Assembly (NCBI GenBank): GCA_963747405.1 | Contig: CAVVFG010000005.1 | Location: 62,001-126,000, forward strand | Source of the DNA: Fodinibacter sp963747405 | GTDB lineage: Bacteria; Actinomycetota; Actinomycetes; Actinomycetales; Dermatophilaceae | Direction: 5' to 3' | DNA: 64,000 nucleotides | Shown: piece by piece, positions 40,141-49,540 of the stretch | Numbering within the stretch: the first letter of the stretch is position 1 | Layout: the number at the start of each line of letters is the position of its first letter | Notes under the pieces: generated by a model | Told to the model about the DNA's origin: nothing | The model's input: only the letters and a program-made list of their open reading frames with translations | The model's database searches: none | Position numbers and translations under genes: made by a program

Positions 40141-40335
40141 CGTGGGCCCTCCATTTGGATGATCGCAATCCTTTTAATCAGCGCCCCGGACGCTACACCC
40201 CCTGTCCTGCGGTGACCATTCAGGTGTGCCTCACCTCTCAGAACCTCCTCAGTCGTACCGCTGGATCGGTTCGGCCGCAACCTGAACGGGATGATCCGAG
40301 GGGCTGGCGAGCACCTGTTACGGTGTGCTTCGATG

Positions 40336-40351
40336 GAGGAACACGTTCCTC
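40336..40351. promoter_or_regulatory. Candidate operator GAGGAAC-AC-GTTCCTC
   Basis: A perfect 7-bp inverted repeat, GAGGAAC and GTTCCTC with a 2-bp centre, ends 21 bp before the regulator ATG at 40373. It lies in the divergent region between narK and the regulator-nar operon. Autoregulation by the adjacent winged-helix protein is the likely use. No equally good copy was found near the related regulator at 35806. Confidence 0.5.
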
Positions 40352-40372
40352 TAATCCCGACGGGAGAGAGTC

Positions 40373-41128
40373 ATGGCCACCGCACCGCTCGATGCCGCCG
40401 CGCTGCTCGCCTCCCCGGTGCGCCGCCGGCTGGTCGACGCGCTGGCGCACGCCGACGCGGGGGCCGAGACTCCCGGCTTCACCGCGGCCGAGCTCGCGAC
40501 CGAGGTCGACCTGCACGTCACCACGGTGCGCTTCCACCTCGACCAGCTCGTCGCGGCGGGGCTCGTGGAGTCGGCCTTCCGCCACGGGGGTGGAGCCGGC
40601 CGGCCACGCAAGGTCTACTCGCTGGCGCCCGGGTCGCTCCACGACGTCGACGCGCGCGCGGAGGCCGACCACCTCCGCCTGCTGAGCGGGCTCCTGGCGT
40701 CCACCCTCACCGAGGGCGTCACCGGGCACGCGATGACGCCCGCCGAGGCCGGCCGGCGCTGGGCCCTCGAGCACGTCCCGTCCGACCCGGCATCGCTCCC
40801 CGCCGACACCCCCGGCCGCTGGCTGGGCAAGCTGGCGCAGATGATCGACGTGCTCCAGGAGTGGGGCTACACCCCCGAGCTGAGGACGTCCGACGGGGGC
40901 CGGGTCGCCGAGGTCACCCTGGCGCACTGCCCCTTCCTCGACCTGGCCCGGGCCAACCCGGCCGTCGTCTGCGGTATCCACCGCGGCCTGATTGCGGGAT
41001 CGTTGGCCCAGCTGGGGGAGCCGACCACTCGAGTGAGTCTCGAGCCCTTCGTCGACGACACCACCTGCCTCGCGCAGGTCAGCACCACGACACCGTTCCG
41101 CACCACCGCATCGAAGGAGCCCGCATGA
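40373..41128 (+). CDS. Winged-helix regulator with C-terminal Cys motif, leading the nar operon
   Basis: A 251-residue regulator with a winged helix at about residues 10-85 (ASPVRRRLVDALAHADAG, then LATEVDLHVTTVRFHLDQLVAAGLVESAF). The C-terminal domain has LAHCPFLDLARANPAVVCGIHRGL, a C-x13-C-x2-H pattern, and another Cys in TTCLAQV. The spacing is identical to that in the regulator at 35806, so the two are paralogues that may hold an iron-sulfur cluster. GGGAGAGAG precedes the ATG. The stop overlaps narG's ATG by 4 bp, so the regulator is co-expressed with nitrate reductase and may sense NO, O2 or redox state. Confidence 0.82.
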   Translation: MATAPLDAAALLASPVRRRLVDALAHADAGAETPGFTAAELATEVDLHVTTVRFHLDQLVAAGLVESAFRHGGGAGRPRKVYSLAPGSLHDVDARAEADHLRLLSGLLASTLTEGVTGHAMTPAEAGRRWALEHVPSDPASLPADTPGRWLGKLAQMIDVLQEWGYTPELRTSDGGRVAEVTLAHCPFLDLARANPAVVCGIHRGLIAGSLAQLGEPTTRVSLEPFVDDTTCLAQVSTTTPFRTTASKEPA

Positions 41129-44100
41129 GCGCCGGTCTCGACGGACCACTGACCGACGCCCTGGTGGGCACCCGACGCTTCTTCACCCGCTCGGAGGTGT
41201 CCGCCGACCACCGCTCCATCCACGCCGAGGGCGGACGCAGCGGCGACGCGTTCTACCGCGACCGCTGGTCGCACGACAAGGTCGTGCGCAGCACCCACGG
41301 GGTCAACTGCACCGGATCGTGCTCGTGGAAGGTCTACGTCAAGGACGGCATCATCACCTGGGAGTCGCAGCAGACCGACTACCCCTCCACCGGCGCCGAC
41401 CGCCCCGAGTACGAGCCCCGCGGCTGCCCGCGCGGTGCCGCCTTCAGCTGGTACACCTACTCGCCCACCCGAGTCCGCTACCCCTACGTGCGGGGCGTGC
41501 TCCTCGAGATGTACCGCGAGGCCAAGCGGGCCGTCGGCGGAGACCCGGTCGTCGCCTGGGCGTCGGTGGTGCAGGACCCCGACAAGGCCCGGCGCTACAA
41601 GTCGGCCCGCGGGAAGGGCGGACTGGTGCGCTCGTCGTGGGAGGAGGTCGTCGAGATCATCGCGGCGGCCCACGTCTACACCGTCAAGCGGTGGGGCCCC
41701 GACCGCATCGCCGGCTTCTCGCCCATCCCCGCGATGTCCCCGGTCTCCTACGCCTCCGGCGCCCGCTTCCTCGAGCTCATCGGCGCCCCGATGCTCTCGT
41801 TCTACGACTGGTACGCCGACCTGCCCAACGCCTCGCCGCAGATGTTCGGCGACCAGACCGACGTGCCCGAGAGCGGCGACTGGTGGGATGCCGGCTACCT
41901 CATCATGTGGGGCTCCAACGTCCCGATGACCCGAACCCCCGACGCGCACTGGATGACCGAGGCGCGCTACCGCGGCCAGAAGGTGGTCGCCGTCTCGCCC
42001 GACTACGCCGAGAACGTCAAGTTCGCCGACGAGTGGGTCGCGGCCGCGCCCGGCACCGACGGCGCGCTCGCGATGGCGATGGGGCACGTCGTGCTCAAGG
42101 AGTTCTTCGTCGACCAGCAGGTCGACTTCTTCACCGACTACAACCAGAAGTACACCGACCTGCCGTTCCTCGTGGCGCTCGAGCCCGACACCCCGGATGC
42201 CGGATCGGCACCCGACGCCGACGGCCCCGCCTACCGGCCGGGCAAGTACCTCGTCGCGGGCGACCTCGACATCGCCGAGGCGGGGTCGGAGAACGCGATG
42301 TGGAAGCCTGCGGTGCTCGACGGCCGCACCGGCGAGGTGGCCATCCCCCGTGGCTCGCTCGGGTTCCGCTACGGCGACGAGGGCGCGGGCCAGTGGAACC
42401 TCGACCTCGGCGACATCGACCCGGTGCTCACGCTGCACGGCACGACGACCGAGACCGTACGAGTCACGTTGCCCCGCTTCGACTCCTACGACGGCAAGGT
42501 GGCCCACGTCACCCGCGGCGTGCCGGTGCGCCGCATCGGCGGCCGCCTCGTCACCACCGTGCTCGACCTGATGCTGGCGCAGTACGGCGTCCACCGACCC
42601 GGGATGCCGGGCAGCTGGCCGGCCGACTACGACGACCCGACCACGCCCGCCACGCCGGCCTGGCAGGAGGAGATCACCTCGGTGCCGGCCGAGCAGGTGG
42701 TGCGGCTGGCCCGCGAGTGGGCGCAGAACGCCATCGACACCGGTGGCCGCGGCATGATCCTCATGGGCGCGGGCACCAACCACTGGTTCCACTCCGACCA
42801 GATCTACCGGGCGATGCTCGTGCTCACGACGATCACCGGCTGCCAGGGCCGCAACGGCGGCGGCTGGGCGCACTACGTGGGCCAGGAGAAGGTGCGCCCG
42901 ATCATGGGCTTCCAGCACATGGCCTTCGCCCTCGACTGGCAGCGGCCGCCGCGGCACATGAACCAGACCGCGTACTGGTACGTCAACACCAGCCAGTACC
43001 GCTACGACACCTTCACCGCCGACGACGTCGACGCCGGCACCGGCGTCTTCGCCGGCAAGGGCGTCATGGACCTTCTCGCCCAGTCGGTGCGGCTGGGCTG
43101 GACCCCCAGCTACCCGACGTTCGACCGGAGCAGCCTCGACCTCGCCGACGAGGCGGAGGCGGCCGGCCGTTCGCCGGCCGAGCACATCGTCGACCAGCTG
43201 AGGTCGGGCGCGCTGAAGTTCGCCGTCGAGGACCCCGAGGCGGAGCAGAACCACCCACGCATCCTCAGCCTGTGGCGGGCCAACCTGCTCGGTTCGAGCG
43301 CCAAGGGCAACGAGTACTTCCTCAAGCACCTGCTCGGCACCGACAACGCCGTCAGCGCCGAGCAGGCCCCGCCGGAGAAGCGCCCCGAGGGCATCGCGTG
43401 GCCCGACGAGGTCAAGGAGGGCAAGCTCGACCTGCTGATGACCATCGACTTCCGGATGACCAGCTCGACGCTCTTCTCCGACGTCGTGCTGCCGGCTGCC
43501 ACCTGGTACGAGAAGCACGACATCAACACCACCGACATGCACCCGTTCGTGCACTCGTTCAACCCGGCCATCTCGCCCCCCTGGCAGTCGAAGACCGACT
43601 GGGAGGCGTGGAAGGCGATCGCGAAGCGGTTCTCCGAGCTGGCGGTCGACCACCTCGGCACCCGGCGCGACGTGGTGGCGAAACCGCTGTGGCACGACAC
43701 CCCCGAGGCGATGGCCACGGTGCACGGGGTCGTGCAGGACTGGCGCACGGGGGAGTGCGAGCCCGTGCCCGGCAGGACCATGCCGGTGCTCGCCGTCGTC
43801 GAGCGCGACTTCGCGAGCACCTACGAGAAGATGACGTCGATCGGCCCGTTGCTGGAGTCGGCCGGCATGCTCACCAAGGGTGTGCCCTACGACGTGAAGC
43901 GCGAGGTCGAGATCCTGCGGGGGCGCAACGGCGTCGCCCATGGCGGCGCCGGCGCCGGTCAGCCCCGGCTCGAGACCGACATCCACGTCGCCGACGCGAT
44001 CCTGCACCTGTCCGGCACCACCAACGGGCACCTCGCCACCCACGGTTTCCGCAACGCCGAGAAGCGCACCGGCACGCGGTTGCACGACCTCTCGGCCGAG

Positions 44101-44841
44101 CACGAGGGCAAGCAGATCACCTTCGCCGACACCCAGGTCGCGCCGGTGCCGGTCATCACCTCGCCGGAGTGGTCGGGCTCGGAGTCGGGGGGGCGCCGCT
44201 ACGCGCCGTTCACGATCAACATCGAGCGGCTCAAGCCGTTCCACACGCTCACCGGTCGCCAGCAGTTCTACCTCGACCACGACTGGATCCTCGGCATGGG
44301 CGAGGCCCTGCCGGTCTACCGGCCGCCGCTGAACATGACCGAGCTGTTCGGGGAGACGGCCCTGGGCGAGCAGAACGCGCTGGGCGTCTCGGTGCGCTAC
44401 CTGACCCCGCACAACAAGTGGTCGATCCACAGCGAGTACCAGGACAACCTGTTCATGCTGAGCCTCTCCCGCGGCGGGCAGACGATCTGGCTCTCCGACC
44501 TCGACGCCGACAAGATCGGCGTGCGCGACAACGACTGGGTCGAGGCGGTCAACCGCAACGGCGTGGTCGCCGCCCGCGCGATCGTGTCGCACCGGATGCC
44601 GGAGGGCACCGTCTACATGCACCACGCCCAGGACCGGTTGATCGACGTGCCGCTCACCGAGACCAACGGCAGGAGGGGCGGCATCCACAACTCGCTCACC
44701 CGGATCATGATGAAGCCGAGCCACCTCATCGGCGGGTACGCCCAGCTCGCCTACTTCTTCAACTACATCGGGCCGACGGGCAACAACCGCGACGAGGTCA
44801 CCATGATCCGCCGCCGCTCGAACCAGGAGGTGACGTACTGA
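41125..44841 (+). CDS. narG: Respiratory nitrate reductase alpha subunit
   Basis: A 1238-residue molybdoenzyme, normal length for NarG. The N-terminal [4Fe-4S] site has the NarG-type His ligand: His58, Cys62, Cys66 and Cys101 (HGVNCTGSC, then EPRGCPRG). The motif FYDWYADLPNASPQMFGDQT near residue 230 and DVPESGDWW contain the region of the Asp molybdenum ligand. The protein lacks a visible twin-arginine signal, as expected for the cytoplasmic membrane-bound type. It reduces nitrate to nitrite using quinol electrons passed by NarI and NarH and needs bis-MGD. The ATG overlaps the regulator stop, with GAAGGAG upstream. Its stop shares one base with the narH ATG. Confidence 0.97.
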   Translation: MSAGLDGPLTDALVGTRRFFTRSEVSADHRSIHAEGGRSGDAFYRDRWSHDKVVRSTHGVNCTGSCSWKVYVKDGIITWESQQTDYPSTGADRPEYEPRGCPRGAAFSWYTYSPTRVRYPYVRGVLLEMYREAKRAVGGDPVVAWASVVQDPDKARRYKSARGKGGLVRSSWEEVVEIIAAAHVYTVKRWGPDRIAGFSPIPAMSPVSYASGARFLELIGAPMLSFYDWYADLPNASPQMFGDQTDVPESGDWWDAGYLIMWGSNVPMTRTPDAHWMTEARYRGQKVVAVSPDYAENVKFADEWVAAAPGTDGALAMAMGHVVLKEFFVDQQVDFFTDYNQKYTDLPFLVALEPDTPDAGSAPDADGPAYRPGKYLVAGDLDIAEAGSENAMWKPAVLDGRTGEVAIPRGSLGFRYGDEGAGQWNLDLGDIDPVLTLHGTTTETVRVTLPRFDSYDGKVAHVTRGVPVRRIGGRLVTTVLDLMLAQYGVHRPGMPGSWPADYDDPTTPATPAWQEEITSVPAEQVVRLAREWAQNAIDTGGRGMILMGAGTNHWFHSDQIYRAMLVLTTITGCQGRNGGGWAHYVGQEKVRPIMGFQHMAFALDWQRPPRHMNQTAYWYVNTSQYRYDTFTADDVDAGTGVFAGKGVMDLLAQSVRLGWTPSYPTFDRSSLDLADEAEAAGRSPAEHIVDQLRSGALKFAVEDPEAEQNHPRILSLWRANLLGSSAKGNEYFLKHLLGTDNAVSAEQAPPEKRPEGIAWPDEVKEGKLDLLMTIDFRMTSSTLFSDVVLPAATWYEKHDINTTDMHPFVHSFNPAISPPWQSKTDWEAWKAIAKRFSELAVDHLGTRRDVVAKPLWHDTPEAMATVHGVVQDWRTGECEPVPGRTMPVLAVVERDFASTYEKMTSIGPLLESAGMLTKGVPYDVKREVEILRGRNGVAHGGAGAGQPRLETDIHVADAILHLSGTTNGHLATHGFRNAEKRTGTRLHDLSAEHEGKQITFADTQVAPVPVITSPEWSGSESGGRRYAPFTINIERLKPFHTLTGRQQFYLDHDWILGMGEALPVYRPPLNMTELFGETALGEQNALGVSVRYLTPHNKWSIHSEYQDNLFMLSLSRGGQTIWLSDLDADKIGVRDNDWVEAVNRNGVVAARAIVSHRMPEGTVYMHHAQDRLIDVPLTETNGRRGGIHNSLTRIMMKPSHLIGGYAQLAYFFNYIGPTGNNRDEVTMIRRRSNQEVTY

Positions 44842-46523
44842 TGCGGGTCATGGCCCAGATGGCGATGGTGATGAACCTCGACAAGTGCATCGGCTGCCAC
44901 ACCTGCTCGGTCACCTGCAAGCAGGCGTGGACCAACCGGGCCGGCACCGAGTACGTGTGGTTCAACAACGTCGAGACCCGGCCCGGGCTCGGCTACCCCC
45001 GCGGCTACGAGGACCAGGCCGAGTGGCAGGGCGGCTGGGTGGTCAGGAACGGCCGGCTCGGCCTGCGTGCCGGCGGTCGGCTCAAGAAGCTGCTCACCAT
45101 CTTCAGCAACCCGAAGATGCCCTCCATCCAGGACTACTACGAGCCCTGGACCTACGACTACGAGACCCTGCTCAACGCCCCGGCGCAGAAGAACTTCCCT
45201 GTCGCGCGGCCGCATTCGCTCATCTCGGGCAAGCCGGTCAACGTGTCGTGGAGCGCCAACTGGGACGACGACCTCGGCGGGTCCCAGGAGCACGCGGCCA
45301 AGGACGTCATGCTGCGCGGCATCGAGGACAAGGTCAAGCTCGAGTTCGAGCAGACCTTCATGTTCTACCTGCCCCGCATCTGCGAGCACTGCCTCAACCC
45401 GTCGTGCGCGGCATCGTGCCCCAGCGGCGCGATCTACAAGCGCGAGGAGGACGGCATCGTCCTGGTCGACCAGGACCGGTGCCGAGGCTGGCGGATGTGC
45501 ATCACCGGCTGTCCCTACAAGAAGGTCTACTTCAACCACAAGACCGGCAAGGCCGAGAAGTGCACGTTCTGCTACCCGCGCATCGAGGTCGGCATCCCGA
45601 CCGTGTGCTCGGAGACCTGCGTGGGGCGCCTGCGCTACATCGGCCTGGTGCTCTACGACGCCGACAAGGTGCTCGAGGCGGCGTCGGCACCTGACGACAC
45701 CGACCTCTACGAGAGCCAGCTCGGGGTGTTCCTCGACCCCGAGGACCCCGAGGTACGCCGCGCGGCGGAGGCCACGGGCATCCCCGGCGACTGGGTCGAG
45801 GCCGCCAGGCGCAGCCCGGTCAAGAAGCTGATCCTCGACTACAAGGTGGCGCTGCCGCTGCACCCGGAGTACCGCACCATGCCGATGGTCTGGTACATCC
45901 CGCCGCTGTCACCGGTGGTCGACGTCATCAAGGACACCGGCCACGACGCCGAGGACGTCGACAACCTGTTCGGCGCCATCGACACGCTGCGCATCCCGGT
46001 CGAGTACCTCGCCAACCTGTTCACCGCGGGCGACGTGGCGCCGGTGAACGGCGTGCTCAAGAAGCTCGCCGCGATGCGGTCCTACATGCGTGACATCAAC
46101 CTCGGCCGCGACCCCCGTGACGAGATCCCCGCCGCGGTGGGGATGGAGGGGGAGGCGATGTACGACATGTTCCGCCTCCTCGCCCTCGCGAAGTACGACG
46201 AGCGCTACGTCATCCCGACGGCCCACGCCGAGCAGGCCCACGCGCTCGAAGAGCTCGCCACCGACTGCGCGGTCTCCGACTACGACGGCGGGCAGCACGA
46301 CGTGTTCGGTGAGGGGTCGGGCGTGCCCACCCCGGTGGCCGTCGAGAACTTCGCGATGCTGCAGGAGCGGCAGACGAGCGACTCGCTGGTCGCGGGCGGG
46401 ACCAAGCGGGGCCGGGTCAACCTGCTCAACTGGGACGGCCGCGGGGTGCCCGAGGGGCTCTTCCCCTCCGGCGAGCGCACCAGCACCGCCGACGGCGCCG
46501 GCCGCGACGGGGGCGAGCGATGA
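44841..46523 (+). CDS. narH: Respiratory nitrate reductase beta subunit
   Basis: A 560-residue iron-sulfur electron carrier. Cys clusters are visible: CIGCHTCSVTC near residues 16-26, ICEHCLNPSCAASCPSG near 185, CRGWRMCITGCPYKK near 215 where Trp replaces a Cys to give the [3Fe-4S] centre typical of NarH, and CTFCYPRIEVGIPTVCSETC near 240. It transfers electrons from NarI haems to NarG. AGGAGG lies upstream of the ATG inside the end of narG, and the stop overlaps narJ by 4 bp. Confidence 0.97.
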   Translation: MRVMAQMAMVMNLDKCIGCHTCSVTCKQAWTNRAGTEYVWFNNVETRPGLGYPRGYEDQAEWQGGWVVRNGRLGLRAGGRLKKLLTIFSNPKMPSIQDYYEPWTYDYETLLNAPAQKNFPVARPHSLISGKPVNVSWSANWDDDLGGSQEHAAKDVMLRGIEDKVKLEFEQTFMFYLPRICEHCLNPSCAASCPSGAIYKREEDGIVLVDQDRCRGWRMCITGCPYKKVYFNHKTGKAEKCTFCYPRIEVGIPTVCSETCVGRLRYIGLVLYDADKVLEAASAPDDTDLYESQLGVFLDPEDPEVRRAAEATGIPGDWVEAARRSPVKKLILDYKVALPLHPEYRTMPMVWYIPPLSPVVDVIKDTGHDAEDVDNLFGAIDTLRIPVEYLANLFTAGDVAPVNGVLKKLAAMRSYMRDINLGRDPRDEIPAAVGMEGEAMYDMFRLLALAKYDERYVIPTAHAEQAHALEELATDCAVSDYDGGQHDVFGEGSGVPTPVAVENFAMLQERQTSDSLVAGGTKRGRVNLLNWDGRGVPEGLFPSGERTSTADGAGRDGGER

Positions 46524-47239
46524 GGTGGCGCCGACAGCGCGGCGCGCAGCCCGGCCTCACCGAGCGCGAGCTGGTCGACACCTGGCAGGTCGTATCGCTC
46601 CTGCTCGACTACCCGGATGCCGTGCTGGTGCAGCGGGTGCCCATGCTGCGGACCGTCTCGGCCACCCTCACCAGCGCCCAGCGCGAGCCGCTCGGCGAGG
46701 TGCTCGACACCCTCGAGCACACAGATCTCGGTGTGCTGCAACGCGACTACGTCGACACCTTCGACGTCACCCGCAAGTGCTCGCTGCACCTCACCTACTT
46801 CGCCCAGGGCGACACCCGGCGGCGTGGGGTCGCGCTCGTGGAGTTCAAGCAGGCCTACCGCAAGGCGGGCGTGGAGTTCGACACCGACGCCGAGCTGCCC
46901 GACCACCTCTGCGTGGTGCTCGAGTTCGGGGCGGTGCACGACTGGGCCACCGCCTGGCACCTGCTGAACCGGCACCGGGTGGGCATCGAGGTGCTCAGGG
47001 CCGGCCTGGCGCACCGTGGTTCACCATGGCTCGCGGCCGTCGACGCGCTGCGCTCGACCCTGCCCGAGCTCGACGGCGACGACCAGACCGCCCTGCTGCG
47101 GCTCGTCGCCGAGGGGCCACCCCAGGAGGAGGTCGGCCTCGAGCCCTACGCCATCGACCCGCGGCTCAACCCGCGCCCCGACCCCGTCGACACCACTGCG
47201 CTGCTGGGCACGACCATCCCCGTGGGAGCTCCCCGATGA
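46520..47239 (+). CDS. narJ: Nitrate reductase assembly chaperone
   Basis: A 239-residue NarJ. It is a helical TorD-like chaperone that inserts the molybdenum cofactor into NarG and is not part of the final enzyme. Recognisable segments are VSLLLDYPDAVLVQRVPML near residue 25, YVDTFDVTRKCSLHLTYFAQGDTRRRG near 77 (strongly conserved in NarJ), and LPDHLCVVLEFGAV near 130. The C-terminal 40 residues are Pro-rich. It is translationally coupled on both sides (ATGA overlaps). Confidence 0.95.
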   Translation: MRWRRQRGAQPGLTERELVDTWQVVSLLLDYPDAVLVQRVPMLRTVSATLTSAQREPLGEVLDTLEHTDLGVLQRDYVDTFDVTRKCSLHLTYFAQGDTRRRGVALVEFKQAYRKAGVEFDTDAELPDHLCVVLEFGAVHDWATAWHLLNRHRVGIEVLRAGLAHRGSPWLAAVDALRSTLPELDGDDQTALLRLVAEGPPQEEVGLEPYAIDPRLNPRPDPVDTTALLGTTIPVGAPR

Positions 47240-47985
47240 CCGTCTTCCTCTGGGTGATCGTGCCCTATGTGTGCCTCGCCGTCTTCGTCGTCGGCCACGT
47301 CTGGCGCTACCGCTACGACAAGTTCGGCTGGACCACCCGTTCGAGCCAGCTCTACGAGGACCGGCTGCTGCGCATCGGCAGCCCGCTGTTCCACTTCGGC
47401 ATGCTGGGCGTCGTGGCCGGTCACGTCATCGGCCTGGTCGTCCCGCAGGTGTGGACCGACGCGCTGGGCCTCAGCCCGCACGCCTACCACGTCATCGCGC
47501 TCGCGGGTGGCATCCCGGCGGGCATCGCCGCCGTGGCCGGCCTGGCGATCCTGGTCTACCGGCGGCGCACCACCGGCCCGGTGTTCTCCGCGACGACGGT
47601 CAACGACAAGGCCATGTACGCCGTGCTCGGCACCGTGATCGTGCTGGGCATGTGGAACACCGTGGCGGGCAGCCTGTTGCAGTTCGGTGGCGAGTACAAC
47701 TACCGCGAAGGCGTCTCGGTGTGGTTCCGCAGCATCCTCCTGCTCCAGCCGCAGCCCGAGCTGATGGCGCGGGCACCGCTCGGCTTCCAGCTGCACGCCC
47801 TGCTGGCCCTCCTGCTCTTCGCGATGTGGCCGTTCACCCGGCTGGTGCACGTCTTCTCGGCGCCGGTCGGCTACCTCACCCGCCCCTACCTCGTCTACCG
47901 GTCGAAGGACGCCCGGCCCGGCCGTGGCTCGGGGAACCGTGCGCCGCAGCGTGGTTGGGACAAGCCCGAGCTGACCAAGAAGTGA
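47236..47985 (+). CDS. narI: Respiratory nitrate reductase gamma subunit (cytochrome b)
   Basis: A 249-residue membrane protein with five helices that binds two b haems and oxidises quinol. Haem-ligand His residues sit in IGSPLFHFGMLGVVAGHVIGL near residue 55 and in FQLHALLALLLFAMWPFTRLVHVFSAP near 190-210. The N-terminus VIVPYVCLAVFVVGHVWRYRYDKFGWTTRSSQ is characteristic. The C-terminal tail is basic and cytoplasmic. It closes the narGHJI operon; a 109-bp gap then leads to a small DUF6457 gene. Confidence 0.96.
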   Translation: MTVFLWVIVPYVCLAVFVVGHVWRYRYDKFGWTTRSSQLYEDRLLRIGSPLFHFGMLGVVAGHVIGLVVPQVWTDALGLSPHAYHVIALAGGIPAGIAAVAGLAILVYRRRTTGPVFSATTVNDKAMYAVLGTVIVLGMWNTVAGSLLQFGGEYNYREGVSVWFRSILLLQPQPELMARAPLGFQLHALLALLLFAMWPFTRLVHVFSAPVGYLTRPYLVYRSKDARPGRGSGNRAPQRGWDKPELTKK

Positions 47986-48094
47986 GCACCGACCAGCTCC
48001 AGCCGCTCGACATCCCACGGCCCGCTGGTGACGTCGCCCGAATGCCGGCGCGTCGCGGGACCTCGAGCTCGCTGCACCGTCCGAGGAGCCCTCG

Positions 48095-48361
48095 ATGACC
48101 GACCTCACCAGTGCCGAGCAAGAGTGGCAGCCCTGGATCGACGACGCCTGCCGCGCACTCGGAGTCGACCCGCTCGCGGTCGACGTCACCGGCATCCACG
48201 ACCTGACCAAGGAGATCGCCCACGGCTTCGCCCGGCCGATGGCGCCGGTCGGGTCCTACATCCTCGGGCTGGCCGTCGGGGCCCGGGCCGCGCGCGGCGA
48301 GGCGGTCGACCCCGAGGAGCTCAGCGCCGCCATCCGCGCCACCTTCCCCGCTCGAGGGTAG
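48095..48361 (+). CDS. DUF6457-like small protein
   Basis: An 88-residue soluble protein: EEW-type start (SAEQEWQPWIDDACRALGVDP), a conserved middle (VTGIHDLTKEIAHGFARPMAPVGSYILGLAVGARA) and a short C-terminus. This fits a small actinobacterial family usually found next to molybdenum-cofactor genes, sometimes fused to MobA. GAGGAG lies before the ATG. Its place right after narGHJI supports a role in cofactor supply to nitrate reductase, but no activity is known. Confidence 0.75.
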   Translation: MTDLTSAEQEWQPWIDDACRALGVDPLAVDVTGIHDLTKEIAHGFARPMAPVGSYILGLAVGARAARGEAVDPEELSAAIRATFPARG

Positions 48362-48601
48362 GAAGCACCCCGCGTGGTCGGGAGGGGACGCAGGGTGTTC
48401 CCCACGGGCGTCGGGCGCCCGGTCGTGGCCCGGAACGGCCGGTCCCGCCGTGTCGCGCCTCCGGCAGGCGATGCGGTCTCTAGTCTCGGCCGGGTGGGAA
48501 GGCACGGCGGCCGCACCCGGGCCAGGGGACACCCTGACCGGTCCCTGAACCCTGCCCACCGGCCGGGGAGAGCGCCGGCGGCGGCCACTACGGTGAGCGG
48601 G

Positions 48602-49540
48602 ATGACTCCCGTCGTGCGCGCCGAGGGCCTCACCAAGGACTACGGACCGGTGCTGGCCCTGGACGCCCTGACCCTCGACGTCGGCGGCGGCACGACCGGC
48701 CTGGTGGGCGCGAACGGCGCCGGCAAGTCGACCCTGCTCAAACTGCTGCTCGGCCTCATCCCGCCGACGGGGGGCCGGGCCGAGGTGCTCGGCCACGACA
48801 TCGCCACCGAGGGCGAGGCCATCCGCGCCGCCGTCGGCTACCTGCCCGAGCACGACTGCCTGCCGCCCGACGTCAGCGCCAGCGACTTCGTGGTGCACCT
48901 GGCGATGATGAGCGGTCTCCCGCGAGTGGCCGCCCGCGAGCGCGCCGCCGAGGTGCTGCGCCACGTGGGCCTGGCCGAGGAGCGCTACCGGCCGATGGGT
49001 GGCTACTCCACCGGCATGAAGCAGAAGGCCAAGCTCGCCCAGGCGCTCGCCCACGACCCCCGGCTGGTGCTGCTCGACGAGCCCACCAACGGGCTCGACC
49101 CGGCGGCCCGCGAGGAGATGCTCGGCCTGGTGCAGCGGATCGGCCACGACTTCGGCATCGCCGTCATCGTCACCTCGCACCTGCTCGGCGAGCTCGAGCG
49201 GGTCAGCGACAACGTGGTCGTGCTCGACGGGGGCCGCCTGCTGCGCGCCTCGCGCACCGACGAGTTCCTCGACGCCACCGGCGCGCTGCTCGTGGAGGTG
49301 CTCGGTGACGACGCGCAGGCCCGGATGGCGGCCGCCCTCACCAGCGCAGGCGTCGTCGCAGTCCCGCGCGGCGGCCTGCTCAGCGTCGACGCGGCCGAGC
49401 AGCCGGATGCCGTTCGCGACCTGGTCCGCGACACCGCGAGCGACCTCGGCCTGGGCCTGGTGCGCCTGCAGGTCGACCACCGTCGCATCGAGGACGTCTT
49501 CGCCGATGCCGCGCCGCAGCCGGGAGGGGGTGACCGGTGA
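48602..49540 (+). CDS. ABC transporter ATP-binding protein (exporter 1)
   Basis: A 312-residue ATPase. Walker A is GANGAGKSTLLK near residue 38, the signature motif is YSTGMKQKAKLAQAL near 135, Walker B is LVLLDEPTNGLD near 155, and the switch His is in VTSHLLGELE. The C-terminal 80 residues form the extension typical of ABC-2 drug or lipid exporters. The ATG at 48602 follows GTGAGCGGG; the 240-bp leader holds no other gene. It overlaps the permease gene by 4 bp and is first of a four-gene run of two paired exporters. Confidence 0.92.
   Translation: MTPVVRAEGLTKDYGPVLALDALTLDVGGGTTGLVGANGAGKSTLLKLLLGLIPPTGGRAEVLGHDIATEGEAIRAAVGYLPEHDCLPPDVSASDFVVHLAMMSGLPRVAARERAAEVLRHVGLAEERYRPMGGYSTGMKQKAKLAQALAHDPRLVLLDEPTNGLDPAAREEMLGLVQRIGHDFGIAVIVTSHLLGELERVSDNVVVLDGGRLLRASRTDEFLDATGALLVEVLGDDAQARMAAALTSAGVVAVPRGGLLSVDAAEQPDAVRDLVRDTASDLGLGLVRLQVDHRRIEDVFADAAPQPGGGDR

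Noticed and set aside
40867..44724. Open frame of 1285 codons antisense to narG
   Set aside because: It mirrors narG's codon pattern; high third-position G+C keeps the opposite strand open. The translation is rich in Val, Gly, Arg and His with no domain.
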